Assembly: GCA_025084515.1 (NCBI GenBank)
Contig: JAJAGP010001986.1
Location: 1 to 64,000 of the forward strand
Reading direction: 5' to 3'
Source of the DNA: Ancistrus triradiatus
Lineage: Eukaryota > Chordata > Actinopteri > Siluriformes > Loricariidae
Length of the DNA stretch: 64,000 nucleotides
Positions 42,901 through 57,900 of this stretch are shown here, piece after piece. The position numbers and the translations under genes were made by a program. How positions within the stretch are numbered: position 1 is the stretch's first letter; each line of letters opens with the position of its first letter. The notes under the pieces are model-generated. The model made no database searches. It saw only the letters and a program-made list of their open reading frames with translations, and was not told the origin of the DNA.

Positions 42901-45900
42901 CTGGACATTTTTGGTTGGTGGATTTTTCTCAGTCCAGCATTGCCACTGAGGTGTTTAAAACTCGGGCAGCACTGCTGTGTCTGATCTAGTCATACCAGCA
43001 CAACACACCAACACCAAGTCAGGGTCATTGCAGTGCTGAGAATGATCCACCACCCAAACAGTACCTGATCTGTGAGGGTCCTAACCATTGGAGAACAGAG
43101 TAAAGGGGACTAACAAAGTATGTGGACTACAGTGGACTAAACACATGGACTACAGTCTGTCATTGTAGAACTACAAAGACATGCAAGTGGAACTCTACAA
43201 TGAGTGTTGAAACAAAGTATCTATTAAAGTGATCGGTATATGGACTGATACTATTTGTGTATAAGTTTATGAAGGTTTACCTTTAACAGTCCTACTAGCA
43301 GAGTCACAGGCAACGCATTCAGGTCCACCTCGGCTCCGGAGTCAAGCTGATCTCGGACAGTATTTAGGTTCTTTTTGTTACATGGTTTTCGGAAAACTCC
43401 CTCTGTACCAGGACCCTTCCTCCACAGCAGCATGAGAACCTCCTATGGGCACAGGTGAAGAAATAAGAAAATGACTGCACTGCATCCCAACCAGAAAAAG
43501 CAGAGAGAAACTGAGACTGCATTAATAAGTATTATCAGCTCATAACAGATGAGTATTAGTTGTGATCAATTTTACATTTTACCTTTTCACACACCATTTA
43601 ACATCAGGACTAAACTGACCGTTTGTACCAGCAGGACTAGGCTAATGTAACAACAGAGTGGAAGTGTGGGTGTGGATGCAGAGATACAGAGACAGATGCT
43701 CACTCTGTTGATATCTCAAAGGAATCGGTAGCTTGCCACCTGTAAGTGAAACTACTGTGTCTACATTAAAATTTGCTGGAAACGCCAGTATCGACCCTAT
43801 CTTTGATGATGAAACATTTCCTATTGATTAGATCTGAGGTCTAGTCAAGCTTTTGTGTAGCTGTAGCTGCTAATATGCAGTGCTGTAGAGTGCTCGCACG
43901 CAAAATAACCAGTCAAAAGTATTTACACACCTATCAAAAATCATATATCAAAAGTTTGTGGACACTCAAAAAATGACATCCAAAACATATATTAGCATGC
44001 AGTGTGCCCCCCAAACAGCACGAACAGTAAAAATATGTTGTAATAACTCAGACTTACAGCGATTGGTTTGGGAATGGTCGCGTCTGCAGGCAATGGCTGG
44101 CCAAACAGCGCTGACTGGGCTTGTTTCGTGGGTCGGCTGTGTGGATGCCTGTGTGTGTACTGCTCCTTTTCAGCCTGAAGGGGAACATGCTCTTCTTACT
44201 GCATGTATCTGCCAAAACACACACACACACACACACACGTCAGTATAGTATGAAAGGTGAAGCTCATCTGAGCTAATCTGAGTTGGTACCCTAGGTAGAA
44301 TGTGGGTTTTGTGACTAACTGAATAGTTAAAACACCTCACCGACAGTAACTACATCTACTAAGACCACATAACTGGTAATCCTTTGTTTAATACTTTGTG
44401 TAACATCTCTTTAGCAACAAAAGAGCACTCAGAAATCTCCTGCAATGCTTGATAAGGCTTGGGAATGCAGAACAAGGAATCTGGAAGCACTCCTGAAGAA
44501 AGAACTTCTCCAGAAAATCCAGGGTGCTCATGTGGAGCTCATCTCAGGTTTTTAATGGGGTTTAGGTCAGAGGACTGGGGTGGCCAGGATACCATATCAA
44601 GAGCTTCATGTTTTATCCAAGACATTTTATTGAAAAAGGTTTTATGAAGCCAACACCCCAAATTTTGCGGTGACAAATAGAATAGAGTGGAACTTTGGAA
44701 TTCGAGCTTAATTTTGCCAGAAGGCCATCTGAACTCTGATTTCTTCAAAGTCAGAATCAAATTCCCATTAGAAGTAATGTAAATAGGATTAATCCATTCC
44801 TAACCCCCAAATGGTTGTTTTATACAGCTATATTTCTATCTAATTAATGACTAAAAGCATAAATTGAAAAATTGAAATGGACCGTTTGATGTCCGAATGA
44901 AGAGTTGTTCGAATTCTGAGGTTCCACTGTAATCGAAACTGCCAGAAGTACTATGAATTATCCTCAAAAGCCTTCCAAATTATCCAGGGTCATAGGTGTT
45001 CTTGTGGAGCTCACCCCCCGAGGTTTTTTTTAATGTTGTTTAGGTCAGAGGACTGGGATGGCCATGACAAGCTTGATTCTAAGGCAGCCAATTGTCAAAC
45101 TGATTAACCACACCATAAGACGTCATCACCCTTTATTACCCATTCTTTAGCTAGCGTGCCAATACTTCTGGAGCCGACTTCATATGAGAGTCCCGCGACT
45201 GTATTTTGCACAATAAAAAGAGCCACAAAAAAGTCCTGTACGATCTGGGAACTGCTCGCTTTCTCTCTCGATGTGGGCATCTCTGTCTCACTCTCTCCCA
45301 CTCAGTTTCACTGGCACATTCTGGACGGCCCCTAAAAGGCCCTTGTGGTTACAAACCGCCATTTTGAGTTTCGTTTAAACTCACCAATCGGCTGCTCCGG
45401 CTTGCACAACAGGGCGGAGACACTGCCGTTGCCTTGAAGATTCTGCAGAACATACAGTAGGCAGTGTGAGAGGCAGAATTCACCATGTGACCATACACAC
45501 ACGCAGAACCGCACATGCTCGACACTTCCCACCCCACCCACGTTCACGCCGCCTTTTTCAGTTTTCAATTAAACAAACAAACTGTTGTGTGATCATGTGT
45601 TTTTTTCATGAATACATACCTTAACCTGCAGCTCAATGACACTTTCCTCCATTCCTCCTCCAGCTAGAACTTTATTCTGTAGGGGATTAGAGAAGGATGA
45701 GCTCATGTGCCAACAAGCCCATGAAGACTTAAGTACTGAATTAGGAATAGAATTGAACCTTAAGTGCACATCTATAAGAAACTCGTAGTTAAAATCAAGT
45801 CCTCAAGTCCAGTGACGTTTTAAGTGAGCTACAGTACATTATCTGAGCACTTACAGTGGTGGTGGTGCCCAGGACCTTCATGAGGACACTCGGGGGTGTG

Positions 45901-48900
45901 GAGCTCGTACCAGTTCTCTTCCTAGCCTCAATGATTTTCCTGTTAGAATACGCAAAATTTTTGTGTAAAAATCCATTTCGACCTCATACTTTGCCAAACA
46001 AATGACACGTGACGTTACTGTTAGCAGGAAATTTTACATTCTTCTATGATCAGTTATAAGCACTAACAGTGTGAAGGGGAATAATAATAATAAAAATAAT
46101 AAAAACATTAACAAAATATCTGTTAGTCTTAAAAACAATCGGAAGCTGGTTAAAAAGGATAACCTTTAGACACCCGTGCCATCATTGAAGGTAAGGACCT
46201 GATGACTAACCTGATGCCTAAATGTCAGGACTTTTTCATTTACAACCTGTACTTAGAACGTTTTCCGGATGTTATGCATTGAGTTTATCTTCATGATTGT
46301 TTATTTTGTCCATAATCTCAAACATTGACTACACATAAATTGATCATTAAAATTACCACAAGCAAACCCTGGGCAGGTAGCAATAAAATAAATATTACAA
46401 CATACTCTTATGATCACACAATAACTTTTGCAAGGATCAGATTAAAATCCCAGTCATGTCAATATATCATATAAAGTCCAATAATGAATCATGACCGACA
46501 ATTAGGATACATTAAATAATATCATACAATGAAACTGACCAAAAGTTCTAAATCCCAGGCCAAAGAAACATTCTTACAGATTCTTACTTAAAGAAACACT
46601 TCTTATCACATTTTCCCTTCAGCTCTGATGCTATACATGCAACTTTATGTATAGGTATGTCATTCAATTATCAAAGGTCTAAGACATATGATCAGAATTA
46701 ATTAACGAGTAAATCTAATTAACGTATTATCATAAAGTGGTACGTACCTGTGAAGAGTATCTAACCAGTGTTCTTTAACTTCAGATGAACTGCAGATAAA
46801 TTAACAGCATGGTTTGAGTTACTGATCCACACAGGTCATACGGCGCCACACGCCAGCAGTCAAACTCACAACTGAAGCCCTGCACAGCCTCTGCCCCTTT
46901 TCACTACAGGAAATTAGAACAAGTCATGGGGACAGGAAGCAGCGTCATGGCAATTCTGCGACTTCCTCTTTTCAGCTTGATTCTCAGTCGATGAGTGGAA
47001 ATTCTAGGTACGTAATGGTAGAACACCTGACCGAGAGTGCAGGTTCTGTCTGGGTTAGCAGGACACACGTAGACTGATACAAAGTGCACTGAACACGGAC
47101 AAAGCAACAGCCCATTCTGAAGTCCCTTCATCTGTCTGTCAGTAGTGTCTGTCTGTCTATCTATCTACCTACCTACCTACCTACCTACCTACCTACCTAC
47201 AGTGGTGCTTCAAGTTTGTGAACCCTTTAGAAATGTCTGCATAAATATGACCTAAAACATCATTTAGGACATAGGACATAAGACTTGTACTAAAAGTAGA
47301 TAAGGAGAACCCAGTTAAACAAATGAAACAAAAATATTATACTTGGTCATTTATTCATTAAGGAAAATTATCCAATATTACATATTAGTGAGTGGCAAAA
47401 GTATGTGAACCTCTAGGATTAGCAGTTCATTTGAAGGTGAAATTAGAGTCAGGTGTTTTCAATCAATGGGATGACAATCAGGCGTGAGTGGGCACCCTGT
47501 TTTATTTAAAGAACAGGGATCTATCAAAGTCTGCTCTTCACAACACATGTTTGTGGAAGTGTATCATGGCAAAGGAGATTTCTGAAGACCTCAGAAAAAG
47601 AGTTGTTGATGCTCATCAGGCTGGAAAAGGTTACAAAACCATCTCTAAAGAGTTTGGACTCCACCAATTCACAGTCAGACAGATTGTGTACAAATGGAGG
47701 AAATTCAAGACCAGTTACCCTCCCCAGGAGTGGTCGACCAACAAAGGATCACTCTCAAGAGCAAGGTTGTTGTAATAGTTGATGAGGGTCACCAAAGGAC
47801 TCCAGGATAACTTCTAAAGCAATGAAGGCCTCTCTCACATTGACCAATGTTAATGTTCCTGAGTCCACCATCATAAGAAAAACACTGAACAACAATGGTG
47901 TGCATGGCCAGGGGTTGCCAAGGAGAAAAGCCAATGCTCTCCAAAAAGAACATTGCTGCTCGTCTGCAGTTTGCTAAAGATCACGTGGGTTGGGAACAAA
48001 AAAAAAAAAAAAGCCAGAAGGCTACTGGAAGAATATTTTGTGGACCGGATGATGGGAGACCAAAATAGAACTTTTTGGTTTTAAAAAAAGGGGAAAAGCG
48101 TTAGGAGTTAGGAGAAAGTAAAACACTGAAAACAATGCATTTTCCCCGGAAACGGGCATCATTGCATCATTGATGGAACAATGGAATTCTGAATTTATAT
48201 CAGCGAGAATTCTAAAGGAAAATTTCAGGACATCTGTCCAGTGAACTGATCTCAAGAGGAAGGTGGGGTCATGCAGCAAGACAACGACCTAAAGCACACA
48301 AGTCATTCTACCCAAAGAGAATGGTTTAACGAAGAAGAATAGAAAGTTAATGTTTTTGGAATGGACATGGCAAAAGTCAAAAGTCCTCCTGACCTTAATC
48401 ATTCGAAAGGACCTGAAGCAAGCAGTTAATGTGAGGAAACCCACCAACATCCCAGAGCTGAAGCTGTTCTGTATTTTTGTCTCATTTGTTTAACTGGGTT
48501 CTCTTTATCTACTTTTAGGACTTGTGTGAAAATGTGATGATATTTTAGGTCATATTTATGCAGAAATATAGAAAATTCTAAAGGGTTCACATACTTTCAA
48601 GCATCCATCCATCCACCGTTCCCGGATAAAAATTAGTCACCTTGTGTGTTTAAAGTGGTAAGAACTTCAGGCTCCTGCAGATGCCGTTGGTTGAGGATGA
48701 TCAGGCTATGAATATTTGAAAAAGAGTCATTGCAAAAGCCATAGTGCGAAGGAAGTAGCTGCATTTGCAGGTGTATCGAAGCATACAGTCATATGGGTCT
48801 ACCAGCAGTGGCAAAAATCCCAGTTTACAGGAACGTCTTGTCAGAATTGTGGTCGAAAGATGAAACTGAAGGACAGCTTGTTGTTTCACAGCTTTGCTTA

Positions 48901-51900
48901 CCATAAACATATGGAGCAGAGTGGAATGCAAGAGGTCTTTGCTCACTTCTGCTCACAAAGTTGCCCGGTTACAGTGGGCAAAAGATGCAACAATTGGACT
49001 AGTTATGAGTATAAATGTGTTGTCTGGCCAGGTGAATCTGGTTTCTGCCTGTATGTGAATGATGCTAGGCGTTGTGTTCATTGAAGACCTCAGGAAGCCT
49101 TCAGTGAGGACTACGTGCAAGCTGTGGTTCAAGACGCAGCAGATTCTGTGATGTTGTGAGGGTATTTTAATTATGTGGAAATGGATCCTTTGGTTGAGGT
49201 GATCCTTTGGTTCCAAAATGACATTTCTCACATTCACAGGGCTGCAAATGTGACTGATTGGCATGATGAAACTAAAGGCATCCACAAAATCTTTCTGAAC
49301 TGTGCAATTTTTTGATGCAAGAGTGGCTGAACATTGATGTTGCCTACATCCAGAACCTTATCCAGTCCATGCCAACTTGAATCACAGCTGTTATTTGTTC
49401 TATCTATCTATCTGTACATCCATCTATCCCTCCCCATGTCCTTCCATCGATCTGTTTGTCAATTTAAATAGTACCTTTAATAGATAGTTGAAGTGAATAC
49501 AAGTGAATAGAAGTTCCCCTATCGCAGGGATGGGAAGTTTGTAAAGTTTACGTGACTTGGAGAACTTCTGTTTGGTCAGCAGAAAAAAAACAAGATTGTT
49601 TATTAACAACAAGCTTAATAACTATGGGTTATTTTTAAAATGACAACACATTTCCCTTTTTAGGTAAACTAACATATTTTAGCTAGTTGGTGTATTCCAT
49701 CTGCACTACTGCTTTCCTACACTGTTTGTGTTTTACTATAAAAACCTGTAAACTTTACTGATTGTTGTATAGATGTAAAATATAAGCACTTCAGAGAACT
49801 ATGATCAGAACTATGAACCTCATATTATCACTGGTCATGTCTCAGTATAGAGCAACTGGTGAGATATGAGGTGAGATGTGTAAATTGTGTGCTACAGCTG
49901 TGTGGTTTTGTAACATTCAACAAATCCAATAACACACTGATCAGCCTAAATATTAAAACCATGCACAGACTTAATAAATATATATATATATCCAATATTA
50001 CATATTAGTGAATGGTAAAAGTATGTGAACCTTTGCTTTCAGTATCTGGTGAAATACCCCCCCCCCTACCATCCCACCCCGTTCAGCAATAACTGCAACA
50101 AAACGTTTTCTGTAACTGTTGATCAGTCCTGCACACCGGCTTGGAGGAATTTTAGCCCATTCCTCTTCACAGACCAGCTGGGATGTTGGTGGGTTTCCTC
50201 ACATTAGCTGCTCGCTTCAGGTCCTTCCACAACATTTCGATTGGATTAAGGTCAAGACTTTGACTTGGCCATTCCAAAATATTAACTTTATTCTTCTTTA
50301 ACCATTCTTTGGTAGAACGACTTGTGTGCTTAGGGTCGTTGTCTTGCTGCATGACCCACCTTCTCTTGAGATTCAGTTCATGGACAGATGTCCTGCAATT
50401 TTCCTTTAGAATTCTCCGATATAATTCAGAACTCATTGTTCCATCGATGATGGCAAGCCGTCCTGGCCCAGATGCAGCAAAACAGGCCCAAACCATGATA
50501 CTACCACCACCATGTTTCACAGATGGGATAAGGTTCTTATGCTGGAATGCAGTGTTTTCCTTTCTCCTAACATAACGCTTTTCTTTAAACCAAAAAGTTC
50601 TATTTTGGTCTCCTCCGTCCACAAAAATTCTTCCAATAGCCTTCTGGCTCGTCCACGTCATCTTTAGCAAAAAACTGCAGACGAGCAGCAATGTTCTTTT
50701 TTTGGAGAGCAGTGGTTTTCTCTCCTTGCAACCCTGCCATGCACACCATTGTTGTTCAGTGTTCTTCTGTGGATGTTTGGACTCATGAACATTAACATTA
50801 GCCAATGTGAGAGAGGCCTTCAGTTGCTTAGAAGTTACCCCTGGGGTCCTTTGTGACTTTGCCAAACTATTACATGCCTTGCTCTTGGAGTGATCTTTGT
50901 TGGTCGACCACTCCTGGGGAGGATAACGATGGTCTTGAATTTCCTCTGTTTGTACACAATCTGTCTGACTGGATTGGATTGGTGGAGTCCAAAACTCTTT
51001 AGAGATGGTTTTGTAACCTTTTCCAATCTGAGAAAAGCTCAGAAATGTCATTTGTTCGTTTCATTGATACACTTCCACAAACATGTGTTGAGAAAGAGCA
51101 GACTTTGATAGATCCCTGTTCTTTAAAATAAAAAACAGGGTGCCCAACTCACACCTGATTGAAAACATTTTTTGAGGTCTAATTTCATTTTCAAAATGAA
51201 CTGCTAATTTTAGAGGTTCACATACTTTTGTCACTCACTATTATGTAATATTGGATCATTTTCCTCAATAAATAAATGACCAAGTATAATATTTTTTGTC
51301 TCAATTTGTTTAACTGGAGTTCTCTTTATCTACTTTTCTGTAGGACTTGTGTGAAAATCTGATGATGTTTTTTAGGTCATATTAATACAGAAATATAGTC
51401 AATTCTAAAGCGTTAAAGAAACTTTCAAAGCACCACTTTATATATATACTGTAGGTATGCACCATTTAAGTGTTAAGAATTATAATAGGAAATCAAATCT
51501 GTCTTATATACATCTATAATTCACGCCTGAAATGACAGACAAAAACTAGTACAAACGAACTTTTGCGACACCTGTTGACAGAAAAGAGAATCACAGTCTT
51601 GAAGGCAGAAAACAAAACATCATGGTAATATTCCTTTTGTTTCTTTATCAGTTTAGTACTGTACTACTGTTTAAGTAACATGTTGCATTTTAATTAATAT
51701 TACTGTTTATATATATAATGTAATCTGTATTTTCTAGAATTGTCTATAGTTTTCTTGGGTTTTTTTTTTTTTGTAACAGTGGACTACCCTGTTATGGTTT
51801 ACGGAGCATGTGACCAGATTTCACCCTTCCTGCTATATAAAAGTCAATCTTGTGTGTGTGGGGTGGGGGTGGAAATTTAACACTTTACTTCTCCCTTTTT

Positions 51901-54900
51901 TACTGCCGTGTCACTCAGACAATCACTGTTACGCCATAAAGTTAGCCACATATGGAAGTAGTAAACCAAACGCATAATTTACTAACAATTTGCACTGAGT
52001 GGAAAGGTCCATGTGCAGATATACAAAGTCAATTGCAAAAAAGTTGGGGACAGTGTTTTCTTTTACCTATATAAATGGGTATGTGGCGTTTAACGTCTGC
52101 AATAAGTTCTGTGAAAACAGGACGTTGACCGAAATGAACGTTCAACAGAAATTACCATAGTTTTACATAGTAGTTTAGATACTTTGTGTTTTAATTAATA
52201 GTAATTAATAATATTAATTTAAAACGCAATATGAAAACATTTAGTACAGTGCTAAATTTCGCTGTAACAAAATGTACTGTGTTCACCATGGTGTTTACAT
52301 TTGACATACCCTTTTATATAACATGTACTCATTAGGAATTGAAGGGACCCTATTTGCTGTCATTTTGAGAACTTATTTTGACATTCTCGCTCGAATTTTG
52401 GTGTGCAAACACATTAGAAACAGGTACATTTGTGGTTGGAACAAAAACTTTTTTTAACCAGTGTTATCTTTACTGATGGCAGTCTGAAGCTGCGACCTGA
52501 AGGAAGAAGCTGAAGCTCTATCTTGAGCGGGTGTTTTAGATAAGATGATAAGGTTTTTGCCTTCTGTGCTGTAACTTGTCACATGAATACATCACTTAAC
52601 AGAGTCTGGATAACTCCAGTGATTTTGCAAGCCAGCTTTGCAAAAGCATAGCATTAAAAATGTTTAAATGCCTTAAAAAGTATTGCCTCAGCTGTGCGTC
52701 CACTTCAGAGTTCAGCTTAAATCGATGATAGTAGCCAGACATTAATAATTGTCAACAATGTTGAATGCATTGCCATTAATAAATGTAGTTGATAGAAGAT
52801 GTGATGACTTTCATCTGCAACACCTTTTGCTTCTGAGATGTTCGAGTTCAGTTCACAATCTTTACACCTCTATTTACAGATTGTGCAAAAGTTTCAGCAA
52901 TGGTATAATGACCATATACAACATATTGTCAACAAATGGACCCAAAAATTTCAAACTTGGACTCGTCACTCCATAAAATATTTTTCCACTGATCTTCATT
53001 CCAATCTTTGAGACCTTTATCTTAGCCATTCCACCCTGTTCCAATGAAAAAGTGGTTTCTTGGTTGGTACCCTTCCAAAAAGACATTCCTGATCAAGTTT
53101 CTTCAGACTCTAGAAGGGTCAACTTGGCATCCTGATGAAACTGCCACCTGCTGCTATTGCTTATGTGTAAGGGGGGGGGTCACACTAAATAATTGCCACT
53201 GTGGCGTATAGAAGCTTTTTTTCATAAAGCTTACAAATTCCCTGTATTTTCTGGTTGTATTCTAATATAGAAACTGATAAATACTACATATGGTCATTAT
53301 GCCATTGCTAAAACAAAAAATCTAATTGTGGCCTAAGACTTTTGCACAATACTGTACTAAAACAGAGGTTCATGGTCAGTCCGTTACTTTGTCCCCTGCA
53401 AATTAGATAATATTTCTGTTCTCAAATTGTAACATAGTAACATTTTTTGGTTAAAGTCTGATTAACTTTAACCTGCTTTGGTGTGCATGTTAAATACCTC
53501 TTATCCAAGCTACTAATTTGAAATGAAATTTATAACATAGAGCCTTGACATCTCTTGAACCACTTGGACCACTTGTTGGACCCTCTTGGCAGGGAGTCAA
53601 CAAAGACACAATGACATCATCGACTCCGTTGTATATGCTGCAAAGGGTCTAAGAAACCATCCACCATGCCTTCATTACTAGCGATGTTAAGGTTACACGC
53701 TGAAAGTCATTCGGTTCTCTGGGTGATTTGCAATTGGCCACTGGTACAATAATAGACGTTTGCCACATGGTAAGGATTTCCCCTTGCTCAACAGCTGCTC
53801 TGTACAAACGCTCAGGAATTTACCTGAAATGTATCTGGTCCTTGTTTGGTTTACTTTTTCTAAGCACCCGCTTAACACTGACTGGATCAAATGACAACTG
53901 GTGACCCCATTATAGCTTTCATCAAAAGGGTGATCCTGCTTCAATCTGTCCAGCCACAGCTCTCATGCTACATCATGAAGCTCTCAGATCTTTGCTTCTG
54001 AACCTATTTTCAATTTCACTTTTGTACCTAAGCTTCAGTTGTTTGACTTTCTGACTAGAAATACTCCAGCTCCTAACCCCGCACATGGATCCACACAACT
54101 CTAAAAATAGCAAGAAATCCTCAATAGCGAATGAGTACCACAATAAAAAAGCTTTCAGTTCCGTGGCTGATTTGGCACACTTGGCACACACCATATGCCT
54201 GAGAATATAATCGCAATGTTTTGATCTCTGTGTGAACGCCCTAACATTTTTGTCTCACTGTTAAATGGCTTGCGGCCTGCCAACTTCATTATACCTGAGT
54301 CAGTTCAAAAAATGTGTGGGTGGAAGCAGATTTTTATGATTTATTTCTGGAAAATGACATTTACCATTAAAACAATAACAACTTGAGAGCAAAGTTAGAT
54401 GAATTTCTGTGAAAATGTTTTTGTTGAAACTGGGTGACGTAGGAATAATGTGGCAAATCCCTTTTGCATGCCCATATTTCTGTAATGGCAGCGATCGTTA
54501 GCGTCGTTGGTGTCTGTGGGTGCATATGGAGGCACTTTTGTGCCGACTCGAAAATGACCTCGTTGCAGTTCTAGCAACTCACCTGAACATCAGCAGACAG
54601 ACAGACAGCGGCCAGGCCAGAACAATGGATGTCCTCAGATCAACGTGTTTATCGTCATTGTCCACATCATCAGCCTCAGTCCTGAAGCCGCAGACCCAGA
54701 GCTCCTCCAGATTAACTCTGAGTTTTAGTCTGTAGCTAGCACTGGATCTGAAGAGGAAGGAATATCAAGAAATTCTATTACTGTTCAAATTTTTGTACAG
54801 GTGTGTGCTGTTTAACACCCATCCGATCAACGTCTGTTTATTTTAACAACCTAGGTCTTAAAAATGATAATAGATTAATAGGAAGTAACAATCTGTCTTT

Positions 54901-57900
54901 TAGCTTCAGACGTTGTGGCTGGAAACAGCCAGTCACATAAACAGCCAATCGCTGCAGTTTGATGCTTGATTCATGCTTGCTTGTTAGCTCAAGTTTGCCC
55001 TAAAGAAAGTTCTAACTCGGCTGATGTGTTTAGAGACTTTGTTGTGTAAGTTACTCATGTTTTTGTGCATGACTTTCTGCTACTTATTTGTAACAAGCTG
55101 TAATAAAAAATCCAGGAAATCACATTGTAGGATTTTTAAAGAATTTAATTGTAAATCATGGTGGAAAATAAGTATTTGGTCACCCGCAAACAAGCAAGAT
55201 TTCTGGCTCTCACAGACCTGTAACTTCTTCTTTAAGAAGCTCTTCTGTCCTCCACTCGTTACCCATACTAATGGCACCTGTTTGACTTCATTATCTGTAT
55301 AAAAGACACCTGTCCACAGCCTCAAACAGTCAGACTCCAAACTCAACCATGGCCAAGACCAAAGAGCTGTCGAAGGACACCAGGAAGAAAATTGTAGACC
55401 TGCACCAGGCTGAGAAGAGTGAATCTATAATAGGCAAGCAGGTTAGTGTGAATAAATCAACTGTGGGAGCAACTGTAAGAAAATGGAAGGCATACAAGAC
55501 CACTGATAATCTCCCTCGATCTGGGGCTCCATGCAACATCTCATCCTGTGCTGTCAAAATGATCATGAGAACGGTGAGCAAAAATCACAGAACTACACAG
55601 AGGGACCTGATGAATGACCTGCAGAGAGCTGGGACCAAAGTAACAAGGCTACCATCAGTTACACACTACGCCGAGAGGGACTTAGATCCTGCAGTGCCAG
55701 GCGTGTCCCCCTGCTTAGGACAGTACATGTCCAGGCCCATATGAAGTTTGCCAGAGAGCATATGGATGATCCAGAAGAGGATTGGGAGAATATCATGTGG
55801 TCAGATGAAACCAAAATAGAACTTTTTGGTAAAAACTCAACTTGTCATGTTTGGAGGAAGAAGAATGCTGAGTTGCATCCCAAGAACACCATACCTACTG
55901 TGAAGCATGGGGGTAGAAACAGCATGCTTTGGGGCTGTTTTTCTGCAGAGGGGACAGGACGACTGATCCGTGTTAAGGGAAGAATGAACGGGGCCATGTA
56001 TCGTGAGATTTTAAGCCAAAACCTCCTTCCATCAGTGAGAGCATTGAAGATGGAACGTGTCTGGGTCTTCCAGCATGACAATGATCCCAAACACACCGCT
56101 AGGGCAATGAAGGAGTGGCTCCGTAAAAAGCATTTCAAGATCCTGGAGTGGCCTAGCCAGTCTCCAGAGCTCAGCCCCATAGAAAATTTGTGTAGGGAGA
56201 TGGTTGAAAGTCCATGTTTGCCCCAAAATATCACTGCTCTAGAGGAGATCTGCATGGAGGAATGGGCCAAAATACCAGCTACAGTGTGTGCCAACCTGGT
56301 GAAGACTTACAGGAAACGTTTGACATTGCCAACAAAGGTTATGTTACACTGTATTGAGTTGAACTGTTGTTATTGACCAAATACTTATTTTCCACCACGA
56401 TTTACAATTCATTTTTTAAAAATCCTACAATGTGATTTCCTGGATTTTTTTTTTCTCATTTTGTCTCTCATAGTTGAAGTGTAGCTATGATGAAAATTAC
56501 AGACCTCTCTCATCTTTCTAAGTAGGAGAACTTTCTAAGTGGCTGACTAAATGCTTCTTTGCCCCCTGTAAGTAATACTCCTTTTTTCCCCCCACTACCT
56601 GTATATTCTCTCTAACCTATAACTATATAAACTGGTTCACAGTCACTCGTTGTTTCATCTGAAATAAAGTATCAGATCCATGATGTCATCCTCTTAAGTG
56701 TAACGGCTTTCCCTTAGACAGAGTTGTAACAGAACATTTCTGTATTTTTTATAATTGTTGTGAATTTCCAAAAATTAAAAAAGCGTTCCACATAATGGTA
56801 GCATACAACTCAGTGCTATCTCTGATGCATTTGCGTATCGTTTGCATGAAGCTTTCTTGTGTAAATACTCTTTATATTTACATTGCAGTAGCTTAAAAAG
56901 ACTACGTGACAAGGTAAGTCCATTCCTGTGTACAAAGTGTTTCACGGAACAGAACGCAGTCATGCCGCATATTGATTTAGGCTCTGATCACATGGTATGG
57001 TTGACATCTGTCATTGAATTTAACGTAAAAAATGCACTGAGAGATCACAGATACTAAGGGATGCTAAAAGCTAATTACGCCCAGCATTAAGAAGTTCACA
57101 ATAACTGATGGAACTTACCTCAAGGCAAACATGCACCAGCCAGTCAGAGATGGAACTTAACAATAAATAGTGTCAGTTCTCTTCCAAAGCTATCCATCAC
57201 TAAAATCTACTTGCCCTGTTCCACCGGTGTTTGAGTAAAATAAATGGAAGTGGCATAAGGGTAATAAGGCGATGGCAGCAGCTCATCACCTTCTCTGAGT
57301 AATGTAGATCAAACACACAGGGTTTGGTCATGTGAAAACCACAGACTCAACCTCCACCCTGTTGAGCACTGGAGACTGCCAGTAAACCCAAAGTGCAACT
57401 GTGGAACCAACAGACCTCTCTTCACCACAGGCAGGGATCAAACCACAGTGGTTCAGTCAGTAGAGCTCCCATTGCTGAGCCTAGTTTGATCACTGCCCCT
57501 GCTGAAAGCAGGCCTGCTAGATATGTAGTTGCATATCAGTTTACTGGCACGCAAAGTCCAGTCCATAGTGACATCCTTTCTCTGGGTATTCTACTGATTC
57601 TATTCTACCTCTCCAGTGACGCCAAGGGGGAGTTCCTGAGTCTCACTGGTCCTGGGGTGGGGGTTGGGTCTACAGTTGTCATGTAACCAGACCAGACCCA
57701 CAATACTCTCTGGCTGTGCTTTAAACCACATACTGCATTAAACAAGCCAAAATAGTAGTATACAATACTCACTTACTATTAAGAATGTAGTATACAGTTT
57801 TCAAATGATATCCACCTACATGTACCTTTTGCTACAGTACTGTGCAAAAATCTTAGGCCACCAACAGATTTGTTGTATCAGTGGTATAATGACCATATAT

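Noticed and set aside
46904..47131. 75-codon minus-strand frame considered as the missing PH exon
   Set aside because: It has a basic segment but no PH-like pattern. The true exon with LEELWVC and IVLAWP was found at 54583-54741 and fits both phases.
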